Origin: Physella acuta
Lineage: Eukaryota; Mollusca; Gastropoda; Physidae
Direction of reading: 5' to 3'
Assembly (NCBI RefSeq): GCF_028476545.1
Contig: NW_026732523.1
Coordinates: 248,001 to 312,000 of the forward strand
DNA: 64,000 nt
Of this stretch, positions 42,700 through 53,590 are shown in pieces (the first letter of the stretch is position 1; each line of letters opens with the position of its first letter). Position numbers and translations under genes: made by a program. The notes beneath the pieces were generated by a model. The model ran no database searches. It saw nothing but the letters and a program-made list of their open reading frames with translations, and was not told the DNA's origin.

Positions 42700-43838
42700 T
42701 TTTTTTTTTTTTTTTTGGCGTTTAATATTGTTCCTTCCACAAGTGGATAGGTTGCATGTTAAAAAATTACAATGTGATACATAGTATAACATTTAAAAAG
42801 ATTTACAATGTCTTAATATTCCTTCTGATTTCTTTGTTCCATGTTTCTTTGTTCCGATTTCTTGGTTCCATTTGTTTCTTTCTTGATTTTGTTTCTGGTT
42901 TGCTATGACATAAAGTACAGGACAGTACAAACATGATCGCTTCTCTGTTTTTTGGCCTTTCTTCTTGTGCTTGATACGCTCTTGGTTTGATAATGGTTTA
43001 TTCTTTGTTGGTAGTTGTACTTGGTGAGAGTGAGTTTGGTGTCTTGACGTTGATGGTGGAGTTGGTCGAATGGTGTAGAACTTGGAGAGGGTGGTTGAGG
43101 TAGTGTTCTTGCGTTGAGATGAGGTATGATGCGCATGGTAGTAGAGTTGTTCGATGCATTGAAGCTTGGGGAGATGAGTTGGGTAGGTCCTTGTGTTGAG
43201 AGATCTTTCGAGGTGAGTTGCTTTGAAGTATTGTTCATTGTGATTTGAGGAGTAGTAACGTGAAGTAGTCGAGTAATTGAGTTGGGCGGGGTGACGTTGA
43301 AGAGTGAAGTTTGCTGATGTTGCTGAGTCGATGGTTTTGAGCTTGGTGAAGTGTTGAGGTGGGCGAGGTAGAGCTGTTGGCGATTGTTTATTTTGAGTAG
43401 ATGATCTTGAGAGATGGTTAGTTGATTTGCTAGTGTTTTGACGGAAGCTTCCCACCTAAGATTTCTCCTAGGTGGGTGTCGTCAGAGTGTTAGTGAGTTT
43501 GTTGGGAGCGAGATAGATACGTTTGACGTAGTAGATGAGTTCGATTTGATGGCGATAGACAGACCTCCCACCTAAGATTTCTCCTAGATGGGTGTCGTCA
43601 GGCTGAAAAATAAAAGATTGAAAAGTTAGCCACTCGTACATTTGAAGCCACCCAATACAAGTACTGGGTGACTCATCTCGAGAGCGTGTGCGTTCGAGGG
43701 ATGTGTGGGAGCAACCCCACAGCGGTCGTTGGCGAGATTTGCGTGAGTTAGAGTAGTAGATTTGACCGCCTCTCGACCCCGGTGGCCAGCCCTAAAAAGG
43801 GCTGACCAACCAAATGGCTAAGATCCGTGTAGATCCAT
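42700..43838 (-). mobile_element. U2-associated structured poly-A element, copy 2
   Basis: This is the minus-strand equivalent of 6997-8203: start ATGGATCTACACGGATC at 43838, antisense-U2 block, CAGCCC/GGGCTG hairpin, 13-bp hairpin, CAG tract, two hairpin modules, a Ser/Thr-rich reading of 220 codons (43455-42793), a shortened terminal stem-loop (CCAC-TT-GTGG) and poly-A (plus-strand T run 42700-42716). Its 5' end is fused to U2 nucleotides ~3-44. The low-complexity protein shares only scattered words with copy 1, so I doubt that it is translated. Confidence 0.8.
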
Positions 43839-43882
43839 AACAGATACTACACTTTGATCTTAGCCAAAAGGCCGAGAAGCGG
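43839..43882 (-). pseudogene. U2 snRNA 5' end, nucleotides ~3-44
   Basis: The minus strand reads GCTTCTCGGCCTTTTGGCTA then AGATCAAAGTGTAGTATCTG and TT, a near-perfect U2 5' region with stem I and the branch-site pairing GTAGTA. Directly upstream (plus 43883-43970) is the A-rich tail of another retroelement rather than a promoter. The U2 start therefore coincides with the 5' end of an inserted copy. Confidence 0.9.
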
Positions 43883-43972
43883 GTTATTTTTTTATTTTAT
43901 TTTTTTTTTTTTTTTTCTTTTTTGAAATTTTCTAAAAAATGTTTTTTTTTTTGTTTTTTTTTTTTTCCGGCA

Positions 43973-45590
43973 ATTTTTTTTTTTACTTTTATTTGCAATT
44001 TAAAACAAGTGCAACAACATCAGCATATTTTACATTTTTCTAAATGTTCTTAAAAAAAACATATCAAGATGAATTTACAAATGTATACACCTTTTTTACT
44101 AAATTTTATCATCTAATGAAACTATTTTGTCCGGATGAGCGTATTAATAATAAGTATGTACATGGTTATCATATTTGTTTTATATATGTTGTTATACAAA
44201 ATTTTAAGGGATAATCAGTAAAAGGGGTTAAAGTAAAATGATAGTGTTGGAATCCGGATGAGGAGGGATTGACAAAACTTGTTTAAGTGGTGAGTACAGC
44301 GTGTCATATTTGAAGAGTTGTTTATGTTCTGTCGTCTGCATATATGTAAGAAATGGATCTGTCTGGGTTGAGGATGTAGAATATTTGATTGTGGCAGGGG
44401 TCGTTGTCGGGGTGCTGGTCGTTGAGGTGTTTTTCTATGTCGTATTTGGTGTATAGACTTGTTAGGCAGTATCCACACTGGAAGACAGCGGTGTCTGGGT
44501 GTTTTAGTACGTGGTGCTTTATTGCTCCTCTGCTTTTGATTAGATTGTTGCAATGCGGGCATTTACTCGTATCAGGATGGGAAGTTTTTGTATGTGTTTT
44601 ACACTCGCTGGCAGTACTGAAACTGTGAAAGCAATAACCGCAGCTCTTGTCTTTTCCAGGAGTTAAAGGTTTGGGAATTTGAATTGGTTCAGTGGTAGTT
44701 TCTTGTTGCGGCTGGGTTTCTAAGGTGTTTTGTCAGGCGATCGAAGATTTGATTCGCGAGTTTTTTTGTTAATTTTCCTTGTTCTGTGGGGCTGATTTCA
44801 TTTTTTCTTTTCATTGACGTGGTGTTATCTATTTCTGAATCTGGGCTTTGTGTTTCTCCAGTGTTTTGGATTTTTGTTGATGCAGTTGGTGACTTCGGGT
44901 AAGCCGTACTTGGGATCGCTTTTTGGTTCGACAGGTTAGGGGTTACCAATGTTTGCTGCGGTTTGGGTGGTGCTCTAGGTGGTTCTGTTAAAATTGTCTG
45001 TGAGGATGGTTGTTGAGTTGGTTCCTGTATTGTTGACAGGTGAACATTGGGTGTTGACTCAGGTGTTGATGATTGGCAGTGGTTGGTCCAGTGTCTGTCC
45101 GAGCCGCACACCTGACAGGCTTGGCGTCTTCCTGGCAGTGCGATGAGGATATTACGTGTTGTGTCTTTGTATGTAATTTGGATGTAGTGTGGGATGTGTT
45201 GTGGATTGTCGTTCTGGATGGTGAATCTGCGATTGTTTGTGTGCGGGATTGTGGTTATTGTAGCTGTAGATTTGCTGACTGTTTGCAGTGCCTTAATCAG
45301 TGTTTCGTTGCTCAGGGCTGGCGGGACCCATCTAAGGGTTCTGATGATTTTGTCCTTGTGGTATCTGTCGAATTTCAAAGTGTATGGGCCGTGTGTTTTT
45401 GTGGTGCCGTCCAGATCCGCTACATCAAACTCGTTGGACGAGAAGTACCAGGTATCCCCTCGTCCATAGTTGAGCAGCAGGATCTGGTGTGGGCTAATGA
45501 TATTGCGCAAGAGATGACCAGGGATATTCTGGTGGTTGGTTGATTGGATGGTGACTTGAATTACTGTAGGCGAGTCGAAGAGCTCAGGAG
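43973..45590 (-). pseudogene. LINE ORF1 (type B): knuckle, three C2H2 fingers, 3' UTR
   Basis: From about 45590 the minus strand reads RNIISPHQILLLNYGRGDTW, YFSSNEFDVADLDGTTKTHG, RTLRWVPPALSNETLIKALQ and PHYIQITYKDTTRNILIALP, then the knuckle CQVCGSDRHWTNHC. A Pro/Thr/Gln-rich linker of about 90 residues follows. A frame change near 44720 leads to three fingers, CGYCFHSFSTASECKTHTKT-SH, CPHCNNLIKSRGAIKHHVLK-H and CGYCLTSLYTKYDIEKHLND-QH, with a stop at 44322. The 3' UTR ends AAATTGCAAATAAAAGT plus poly-A at 43973-43984. It is the clearest full domain set of the family. No ORF2 follows, so it is an ORF1-only element like mammalian HAL1. Confidence 0.8.
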
Positions 45591-45689
45591 CTCAGGAGCT
45601 ATTTCATCAGACTGGTCTATTGTGATTGTTGTCTTTATATCTGAAAGCGGGTTAAGTAGATTTGAAAAGATTAAGATGTATCAACACTA

Positions 45690-46008
45690 TTATTGCATTA
45701 ATTTTCTTGCTATAAATATTATAGCTGGTTGGTACTAGTGACTACTAATTATTGTATTAACAACTAACAATTACTAGGAGTTGTAATTAACATTTTGTTA
45801 TTAATCACCAAGAGTTTTAAATTTTTGTTTTGTGATTTAATTTTTTATAATTAATACTAAAGTTTGTTTACTTGATTTTGCTTCATTATTAATTAATATT
45901 TTTTTTCATTTAAATTTATCGTTTAATTTTGTAATTACCTCCCATTAAATAAAAATTTGTTTGTTTTCTCCCCTGACAAAGAAATTCCACGTTCAAGATA
46001 CTTTGACA
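45690..46008 (-). repeat. SH module copy 11 (partial head)
   Basis: The minus strand runs from GTATCTTGAACGTGGAAT through GGGAGGTAATTACAAAATTA to ACCAGCTATAATATTTATAG, then to an ORF1. The first third and the array have been cut by the hAT end at 46009. Confidence 0.75.
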
Positions 46009-46130
46009 CAGGGGTCGACAACCTTTTGAGACGGAAGAGCCAAAAGTTACAATTTACGCACATTCCCAGTTTTTAAAGAGCCACTAACATTTTTTATTTC
46101 AATATTATGACTTTTTATTAGAAGACTGGC
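46009..46130 (+). mobile_element. hAT left end
   Basis: CAGGGGTCGACAACCTTTTG and GACGGAAGAGCCAAAAGTTA open a hAT copy whose body is lost after about 46130. A related right end is at 47565-47760, but the flanks of the two do not match. Confidence 0.7.
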
Positions 46131-46830
46131 CAAAGGGACAGAACAAATAAAATACACACATTATACAATAGGTATAATTACACCCCCTAGTTTCCTCTGC
46201 AAGTAATCAATGCATTAGATATAAAACCTCACCCAACCAAACACCTCAACCAACATAGCCTTCCCCCCCACACAACCACGTCCCCTGTGGAGAAACTATC
46301 TTTTAATTAAGTAAACTAATTTTGTTGAAATCTCTTTTCAGCACAAGAAGCTCTCTAGCATACTGGAACTCCGGTCTTTGATGTTGCTATCATTTCAAAA
46401 AGTTTAACATTTAACTTAATTTAAGTGTTTATTAAAAATGTAAAAATGTTCCTAATTGAATCCTAGTGTACAACATTGGAAAGAACATGCTGTCCTATTT
46501 TATTCAATTTAATGGTTATGTTGAGGTTAACCTCACCCTTCTAAAGAAACTATCCTTCGAAGGGGTAAACTTATCTTGCTGTGGTCCTTTTTAAGGGCAA
46601 GAAGCTTCCAGCATACCGGAACCCCGGCGTTGACTATGTTTACATTTTAAAATTAAAAGGTCTAATAAAAATGTAATAAGTTTCCTAAATTTTCTCTAGC
46701 GGATAGCACTGGGAATTGTGGTGTCCCATCTTTAGTTAGTGTAGCTCGATTTATGTTTTGGTTGTTTTGTTCTTTTTTTGCAAATCAAATAAAATAAATA
46801 AAAAAAAAAAAAAAAAAAAAAAAAAGGAGG
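46131..46830 (+). repeat. Two diverged 130-bp units and poly-A tail
   Basis: AGAAACTATC..., AAGAAGCT and AGCATAC-GGAAC-CCGG phrases occur at 46290-46400 and again at 46540-46640. A stretch with GCAAATCAAATAAAATAAAT and a 25-base A run ends at 46826, suggesting a retroelement 3' end. The family is not recognised. Confidence 0.45.
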
Positions 46831-47564
46831 ACTGTTGTAGGTACTAGGAGTAAATGAGCAGAGTGAGTTCTATCTTTTACAATGTATATAATAACCAATA
46901 ACTAATGCCCTGCACATCTAAATTATATGTTCTATTTCAGGGAAACTCCTTACGCCACTGAAATCCAACCGCTTACGGAAATTTCCTATTGTATCCCTTT
47001 TTTTTTGTTATAGGCCGCAAACCAACCCCCTTTTCCTTTGTTTTCAGGTTGTACTACCCCCCAACCCACCCTCCCCCAATTACTAAAATACTTTCATTTG
47101 TAAGATGTACTGGTACTAAATTGTATATATTTGTATATATATATATATATGTACATTTAGGTATGAATGGCAATAAGATAGTTGGAAATTGTAAACTTAC
47201 AACAGCCCTCGTAGGTCAAATGATGAAAATGTAATAGAACAGCGGAAGCCTTAGGGACAACGCAAAGGCTCGCTGAGAAGGAATTACAAATCTGAGACAA
47301 AAAAAAATAAAAAAATAAATAAAAAAAATGAAACCCCTCTCCCCTATAAAATACATATTTTATTCTGTAAATAACATGTAAAATTTTGGAGAATGAAAGT
47401 TTCAGGAATAGTTGAAATTGTAAATCTGCACCAGTCTTCTTATGTCGCATGATGAACGTAGTAAAAATCAGCTACTGCCACCACTCATTGGCTGGGCGCG
47501 CTGAAAGACAAATCTACAACACTGAGACGTAAAAAAAAAATAATAAATAAATAAAAAAAAAAAA
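46831..47564. other. Unassigned sequence with two similar parts
   Basis: Two segments are alike (about 47170-47300 and 47400-47545: GTTGGAAATTGTAAACTTAC versus GTTGAAATTGTAAATCTGCA, both followed by an A-rich run with AAATAAATAAA). This suggests a tandem duplication or two insertions of one small poly-A element. A short TA run lies at 47135. No gene is seen. Confidence 0.4.
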
Positions 47565-47760
47565 TTTTGAAGTGGAAGAGCCAAAAGTTACAATTTTCAA
47601 AATTTCCCTGGTTTTAAAGAACCACTAACATTAATTTTTTTTTTTCAAATATTTTATTTTTTTATTAAGATTATTAGTATTTGTGCATGGAGCTGGAGAG
47701 CCGCATCTTGATATCAAAAGAGCCGCATGCGGCTCGCGAGCCACAGGTTGCCGACCCCTG
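47565..47760. mobile_element. Short hAT MITE
   Basis: GAAGAGCCAAAAGTTACAAT, AAAGAACCACTAACATTA, the GCATGCGGCTCGCGAGCC palindrome and the end GGTTGCCGACCCCTG form a 5'-damaged ~195-bp derivative of the hAT family at 22862. Confidence 0.7.
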
Positions 47761-47761
47761 G

Positions 47762-47825
47762 CCTATCTACTAGTGAACTGTGTGGAAGGAAATTTCTTAA
47801 ACACAAAAATAAAACAAAAACAAAT
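47762..47825 (+). mobile_element. U2-associated/ORF1 element 3'-end fragment
   Basis: GTGAACTGTGTGGAAGGAAA and TTCTTAAACACAAAAATAAA are the right arm of the terminal stem-loop and the tail. The left arm was removed by the MITE at 47565-47760. Confidence 0.6.
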
Positions 47826-47944
47826 AAGGTTTATCCACTAAAATCCAAGTCAAACATACATTTTAAGAATCATGTCTAAAGCTGATCAAATCCTTCGCCT
47901 TTTACTAAAGACCCCAATCCCTTGCCCATGTCCCCATCCTTATG

Positions 47945-48265
47945 CACTACGCAGCTATCACCAAAGTCAACAATGGGGCTGCGCCTACCCCCGCCCCCCC
48001 CCCCCCCCCCCACCCTAGGTCGAGAGACCCGGAGAGGAGCCACCCGAACTACGGCTCGGGTAGCCCAATGAAATCCCCGATACCACCCCACCCCCCCCCC
48101 CCACCCCTTCCCCCAGATTCAGCGAAGTCAACAACCCTCGCAATTGAATTGACTGCAAAAGAAAGCCCTGATCTTTTCTCGACTCAACCAACGCCAAATA
48201 CAGTCATGCAGGTAGTCATTCAAGCTAATGGTCATGCCTATCTATGTGGAGGCTTGGGGGGGGGG
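47945..48265 (+). pseudogene. LINE ORF1 (type A) N-terminal fragment
   Basis: Readings around two long C tracts give AAITKVNNGAA, SRDPERSHPNYGSGSPMKS, DSAKSTTLAIELTAKESPDL, FSTQPTPNTVMQVVIQANGH and AYLCGGL. C tracts replace the LGVPPG and QPFS parts. The copy stops at a G tract near 48256. Confidence 0.65.
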
Positions 48266-48339
48266 GCTAGTTGTTACGATAACTGCACGTCGTACTAGGT
48301 ATTTGAACACTCTGCCTTTGTACCACTTTGTATTGACTT

Positions 48340-48420
48340 GCTTATTGACGCGTAGCGACCCTTCCCGGCGCCCGGGGACAAAATTTCGATTTGCACCCCC
48401 CCCCCCCCCCCGCCCCTAGA
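48340..48420 (+). mobile_element. Fragment of GGCGTAGCGA MITE
   Basis: GCGTAGCGACCCTTCCCGGC and CCCGGGGACAAAATTTCGAT followed by a C tract match the left half of the MITE at 5645-5849. Confidence 0.6.
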
Positions 48421-48454
48421 ACTTTTGATTTGGAAAAAAAACTGTAGACTGCTA

Positions 48455-48690
48455 ACCCGAAAAACTTGAGTTCGAATCCGGGTTCAACTGAGTAAAACTT
48501 TCATGAGTCCACCCAGCTCTAATGTGTAACTAATTCACGTTAGGGAACAACATAAGGCGGCTGGGCATAGTGCTGATCACACTATCTCTTCATATGTCGA
48601 AGGTCACTGAAACAGATGAACTCTACTTCATCTGCCCCATGTGTCTTGGGCACAAACGGGAAAAGATGATGTGGAAACTGAATAAAAATT
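48455..48690 (+). mobile_element. SINE copy
   Basis: CTGCTAACCCGAAAAACTTG, GAGTTCGAATCCGGGTTC (box B), GAGTCCACCCAGCTCTAATG, CGGCTGGGCATAGTGCTGAT and ACTCTACTTCATCTGCCCCA make this the cleanest plus-strand copy of the window's SINE. The A-box end is missing. Confidence 0.8.
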
Positions 48691-48839
48691 GATGATTTTA
48701 TGTAAAACATAACGCTTTTATATTTTCTAATGATGATTGGACATACTTCTTACTAATAAAAACATTTTAATTTTTTGCAATTGTAATTAATTATTATAAT
48801 CTTCATAAAAGGTGTATACAAACTCGTTTAAAAAAATAT

Positions 48840-48888
48840 TATTTAGTAACCAAAAAAACATAATCACTATTTAAAAACAAAGACAGAC

Positions 48889-48968
<80 letters not shown>

Positions 48969-49690
48969 AAGATAAATACATTTAAAACGAAATAATATTT
49001 ATTCGAATAAAAACATACACATGTTTCAATCAAAACATTTTATAGTATTTTAACAAGCTCTGCAAAAATAATAAAATCAGTAATGAAATTATACAACTAT
49101 AATTATCAAATGCTATTTACAATCTAGATTTTTATTTGTTAGTTGGCTTTAGTATTTCTTCCAGACTTTTATCTCCTGGGGGGGGGGGGAGGACCTGAAA
49201 TTTCCGGGGAGGGGGACACTGTTAAAAATCTAAATGTTCTATATTTCGTTCCATTCGTTCAGGGTGGTGGCGTTAGACTGTCTTCGGGGGAGGGGGGGCA
49301 AGTCACCCAGAAGAAATGCCTGGAAGTTAGTGCCTTAACTCGCAGTATTTCTTGTAGAGCTGTCCAGTTGTGCAGTGAAACGTGCATGTTTCTCTGGACC
49401 TCCAAATCTTCTATTTGATCTTGATTTCCGTGATCTTACCACTTCACAAATATTTGGTTTTCAAATCCAGCCATTTCATTTGAAGCGAACCAGCATCAAT
49501 TCTAAATGGCTCAATGTTGATCTCATTTGTTTTTGTGTTGAGAGGATCTACTATGAACACCATAGAACTTGCATTTGTTTTAAATTGCTCAAATCTCTCA
49601 ATTCTATCTATCTTTTTTTTTATTGTAATGCTGAAATTAAGTAATTCGTCGCTCTTCGTGTCTTCAACAACAAAAAAATAAAAATAATAA
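48840..49690 (-). pseudogene. hAT transposase relic with TA array
   Basis: The minus strand reads FEQFKTNASSMVFIVDPLNT, KTNEINIEPFRIDAGSLQMK, WLDLKTKYL and HCTTGQLYKKYCELRH, the region before the hAT C-terminal dimerisation motif. The 3' part has a TA array (48895-48963) and AT-rich sequence as at 28876. A G-tract repeat of the 12000/60100 type (about 49160-49310) is inserted, which explains the loss of the FGSTY end. Confidence 0.65.
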
Positions 49691-49704
49691 TATCGAACCC
49701 AGTG

Positions 49705-49965
49705 GTGCGGCTAGCTCAGTGATCCGGTTTACTAAGTGTTCCGGCTAACTCAGTTGTCCGGCATACTTAGTATTCCGGCTAACTCACTGGTCCGGCTAAC
49801 TCAGTGGTCCGGCTAACTCAGTGGTCCGGCTAACTCAGTGGTCCGGCTAACTCAGTGTTCCGGTTAGCTCCGTGATCCGATTCACTAAGTATTCAGACTA
49901 ACTAAGTGTTCCGGCTAACAGGTCCGGCTAAGTGTTCCGGCTACCGGGTCCGGCTATTCTGCCAC
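49705..49965 (+). repeat. 17-bp minisatellite
   Basis: About 15 units of GGTCCGGCTAACTCAGT occur with variants (GTTCCGG, CTAAGTGTT), purest at 49785-49855. No copy occurs elsewhere in the window. Confidence 0.9.
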
Positions 49966-50194
49966 GTGTCAAACAGATCCGGTTACCGACCTTGTTACCA
50001 CCGCGCTGATTGTGTTTCTCACCCGGCTGGTCAATGATTGATGCACGTGCTACTGGGGTGTACTCACGCCGCGCTGATTCGAGTGCTCGTGCGAATGCCC
50101 TCTAGAGAGCGATTGGTGGTTTTTTTTTGTGTGGGTGATGAGACCTGCTTAGAATTAGGGAGAGGCGGCGGTGGAGTTAAGTGGGGGTGAAATG

Positions 50195-50585
50195 CCCACA
50201 GATTATTAGTGTTAGTCCCGAGAGTGCACCAAGGTGTAACACAGTTCACGGCGGTTTGCTGTCGTCTTCTGTTTCTGTCAAAATCTCTCGCGCGTAGAAC
50301 TTTTTTTGTCAGGGGAAATAACAAACAATGGGTTCTTTCACGGGAGGTAATTATATTATTAAACGATAAACAAAAAAGAAAAAAAAGAATTAATACATAT
50401 TGAAAAAAACAAGTAAACAAACGTTAGTATTGATTATAAAAAATTAAATTACATGGAAAGTATTAAAAAGTTTTGGTGATTAATAACAAAATGTTAATAA
50501 AAACTCCTAGTAATTGTTAGTTGCTAATCCAATAATAAGTAGTCCATAGTAACAACCAGCTGTATAATTAATGCCAAGAAAACTG
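50195..50585 (+). repeat. SH module copy 12 (head only)
   Basis: The head begins at CACAGATTATTAGTGTTAGT and keeps GGTGTAACACAGTTCACGGC, CTCGCGCGTAGAAC and the ending CCAGCTGTATAATTAATGCC. The array and C tract are missing. A stub of the U2-associated element's 3' end follows at 50640. Confidence 0.8.
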
Positions 50586-50639
50586 TCAAAGCTATGTTGT
50601 TCACTCACCAAAGAGTTTAGTAATTATTTTTGTTACTTA

Positions 50640-50706
50640 TTAATAATACGTTCACAGGGTAGAAAGCAAGAGAGGAATTTTATTAAACACAAAAAAAAAA
50701 AAAAAA
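50640..50706 (+). mobile_element. U2-associated/ORF1 element 3'-end fragment
   Basis: ACAGGGTAGAAAGCAAGAGA then GGAATTTTATTAAACACAAA and poly-A match the right arm and tail of the copy 1 terminal stem-loop (ACAGGGTAGACAGTAAGTAA). Confidence 0.6.
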
Positions 50707-50846
50707 ATTAATAATACGTTCATTAATACGCTCATCTGAAAAAAAAAAAAAGTTCTCATTAGATGATACAATTTAGTAATAAATAATGGATACATTTGTA
50801 AATTCATCAATTTTTTTTTTAAATAAGAACATTTAAAAAAAAAAAT

Positions 50847-51113
50847 TCATAAAAAACGTTTTAATAACAAGCTTTTATGTAATGATGCACTAAAAAGTAG
50901 AAAATAAATTATACACTACTATTTAAATTACTATAAAGAAAAGCGTGGGTCACTTTAGTACGTTAGTAGGCCTACCTATTGGATACATTTACTAATATTT
51001 GACGAGAGACCCACGCTTTTTTTATAGTAATTTAAATAGTAATGTATAATTTATTTTCTACTTTTTAGTGCATCATTACATAAAAGCTAGTTATTAAAAC
51101 GTTTTTTATGATT
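50847..51113. mobile_element. Foldback element with ~107-bp arms
   Basis: The left arm (ATTCATAAAAAACGTTTTAA ... AAAAGCGTGGGTC) is the near-perfect complement of the right arm (GACCCACGCTTTTTTTATAG ... AACGTTTTTTATGAT), separated by about 52 bp. The arms differ at only a few positions. No ORF lies in the loop. It is likely a MITE or foldback transposon. The target duplication is obscured by A/T runs. Confidence 0.85.
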
Positions 51114-51189
51114 TTTTTTCAGTACTTTACATGTTTTATTTACAATAGTGTTACATGACTAAAAACCATTGCGCGTCTATTGAACGTGA

Positions 51190-53590
51190 TGGCGCAGCTA
51201 TTAACCCATATTATCCCAAGGTCTAAAATTTTTATAATTTTTTGATATGGTTTAGGTTTTGGGCACTGAATGAAGGAATGACTATGGATTTTTTTTTAGA
51301 TCAATACTTTTTTAAATATCGATTTTTTAAAAAAAACGTCACATAAATGGGACGCTAGAAACGAACGACCCCATGTACATTTATTGAAAAATAAAATAAT
51401 TTATCACAAAATATGGCTAATCACGCGTATACTGATTTTGTATTGTTAGACCAATGATTACATTGTTTAGGACAGCTAAAAATACTGATAATGATCAATT
51501 GGGTTAGCCATACCATGGTCTAAAATGCAGAAATTATGTTCAAAAGTCTAGTTTTCTTTCAATCTAGCATCCATCAAAGTGAACAACACTTGGAAATAAG
51601 TAAAGCTGTGACTAGTACATCTAATTATACAGACATGATCACAAATATTCTTATTATTTATCGAAAATGAAATATGATGTAATATAATTAAATATAAATA
51701 ATTGATTTTTTGGGGGGGCGTACTTGAAATTTTCAGGGGTGGGGACTTAAATTTCAGGGGACTGGTGGACATTGGTAAAAGTATGTTTTGTATATACATT
51801 CCATTTTGTTCTGGAGGCAGAGCCCCCCCCCCCCCTCCTCCGAAATGATGTCTGAAAGAAACTCTGCCCTCAGTGAATTTTCAAAATATGATCCGGTCCA
51901 GTCCCAGATGTCATCCAGCCATCTTCTCTTTTGTTACCCTCGCTATTCCCCCCCCCCCCCTCCCCTCACAGGCGTACATTAGGACATCAGACATCTTATT
52001 TCTAAGGCACGGATCCGACTCTGGGGACTTGTATTGAGTGTTCATGGCTCTCATCCATGTATGCACCTCACTTTGCGAACAGCTCCCAATCTAACACCTC
52101 AATCTCCTTAAAAAGTTAACAAAGTAAAACTGGTATCAGGAACCTTTGGAGGGGAATATTATTGGGGCATGACAACTGTACACAGCTAATTCACATTTCT
52201 GCTATATGTAGCTTGAGCTCTCTTATATGAAGAGAGTTAACCAACCCCCATGACTGAATCATTTCACCTAAATCGTGGCCATTGTTATTATTCTGGTTTG
52301 TTATAATTTTAATATCACGCGCTAGTAAATTTACAGCAATACAGCTTTACAATTTACAGCTTTTGTGAGCGAAATTACCTGTGTTCCATGTCATGTGACA
52401 TGGGATTGTGGGTAGTTTCATGCCTATCCGTGTCGCACACGCAAGGCTGCTGTCTGTGGACCAAGATGTAGACCTAATGAAGGTAGTTATATAAATTATG
52501 TTTGTTAAAATACTTATGTATTCCTGCTAGTGTTGCATGTGCACACTAGTTAGGGTGAGTATTAATATAAGTACTTATTTGAAGTACTACGTATTGGTAC
52601 TTGTTGGCAGTACTGTGTACTGGCCAAAACATATTTTATTGTTACCCGTGTAAATTGTAGCCTACACATGGTGTTGTCAGGAATGTAACTTTTTTAATTT
52701 ACATTTGTTTTAGGGCTACAGATATTTTTTCTCTTTTGGTCTTTTGGTTTTTGGATCTTTTGGTTTATCTTGGCTAGTTCGTTTTGTACTACTGTGTTGC
52801 ATCGCCGTCATGGCTCGATGCTGTAAATAAAGCAGTACTGGACAACTAACTGTCGGTGTCGGTGTGTACTTAATCTCAGGGTCAGCCCGTCTTAATCCCC
52901 ACTGAGTGAGGGTTACACTAAATTAGTTTGTATTCAATGGTATTAAATACTTCAGTAAGTGTAATTCTGAAAACTTAAAAATAAAATGTAAGTTTTTCAA
53001 TATTTGCAATTTTTTAATACAATAATATATAAGAAAATATAGCTCAAGGTCATAATTAAATATCTTTTAATACTACTTAACACCCCAAAGTCAGCAGTTA
53101 ACAAAGTCAACAATTGTTTCACCATAAATAATCATTTAACATAAACATTTGCAACTGTGTTTCTCGCTAGTGTCCAATAAATGTGACGTTTGTGTGACAA
53201 TCTACATGGGGCCATTCGTTGCTAGCGTCCCACTTATGGGACGCTTGTTGTACACTTGATATAACGAAGTAGTAAAAACAAATTGTTATTCTTAAATTTT
53301 TATCAGATAGAAATATGGTACTACTACAAGTTTCAAATGTATTTTGCACTTAAAATGTTAATATTTTAGAAGATATGCATTTTCCTGTGCGCATGTTTTC
53401 TTTTTTCCGCCATTTTAACAAGTCCTGCAAATTCGGCACTATAACATTTTTCTAAATTAATTTTTTTCACAAAAAACACACAAATTCAATAGTCTAGCCA
53501 TTTTCAAATACAATGAAACATAATTTGTGTTTTAACTAGTTTTTAATAAATTTTAGCAATTTCTTTTACAAGCGTCGTCCCATATGTTAA
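51190..53590. other. Repeat-poor block, possible non-autonomous element
   Basis: GGGACGCTAG-AACGAA-G-CCCCATGTA occurs at 51349-51377 and inverted at 53208-53234, as subterminal inverted repeats would. TTAA followed by CCCATATTATCCC lies at ~51205, and CCCATATG followed by TTAA at ~53580. This could be a piggyBac-like non-autonomous element of about 2.4 kb, but terminal repeats do not match well. A G-tract repeat (51705-51850) lies within. No gene is recognised. Confidence 0.35.
52380..52915 (+). mobile_element. Possible solo LTR fossil
   Basis: The segment has an AATAAAGC polyadenylation-like signal at ~52828 and a GGGTTACA ending, an arrangement like the R-U5 part of an LTR. No partner LTR or internal region is present. 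Family and age are not assignable, and this is a weak call. Confidence 0.25.

Noticed and set aside
45073-45543. 156-codon plus-strand reading with cysteines
   Set aside because: It is the exact antisense of the ORF1 knuckle region on the minus strand, which has clear family homology.
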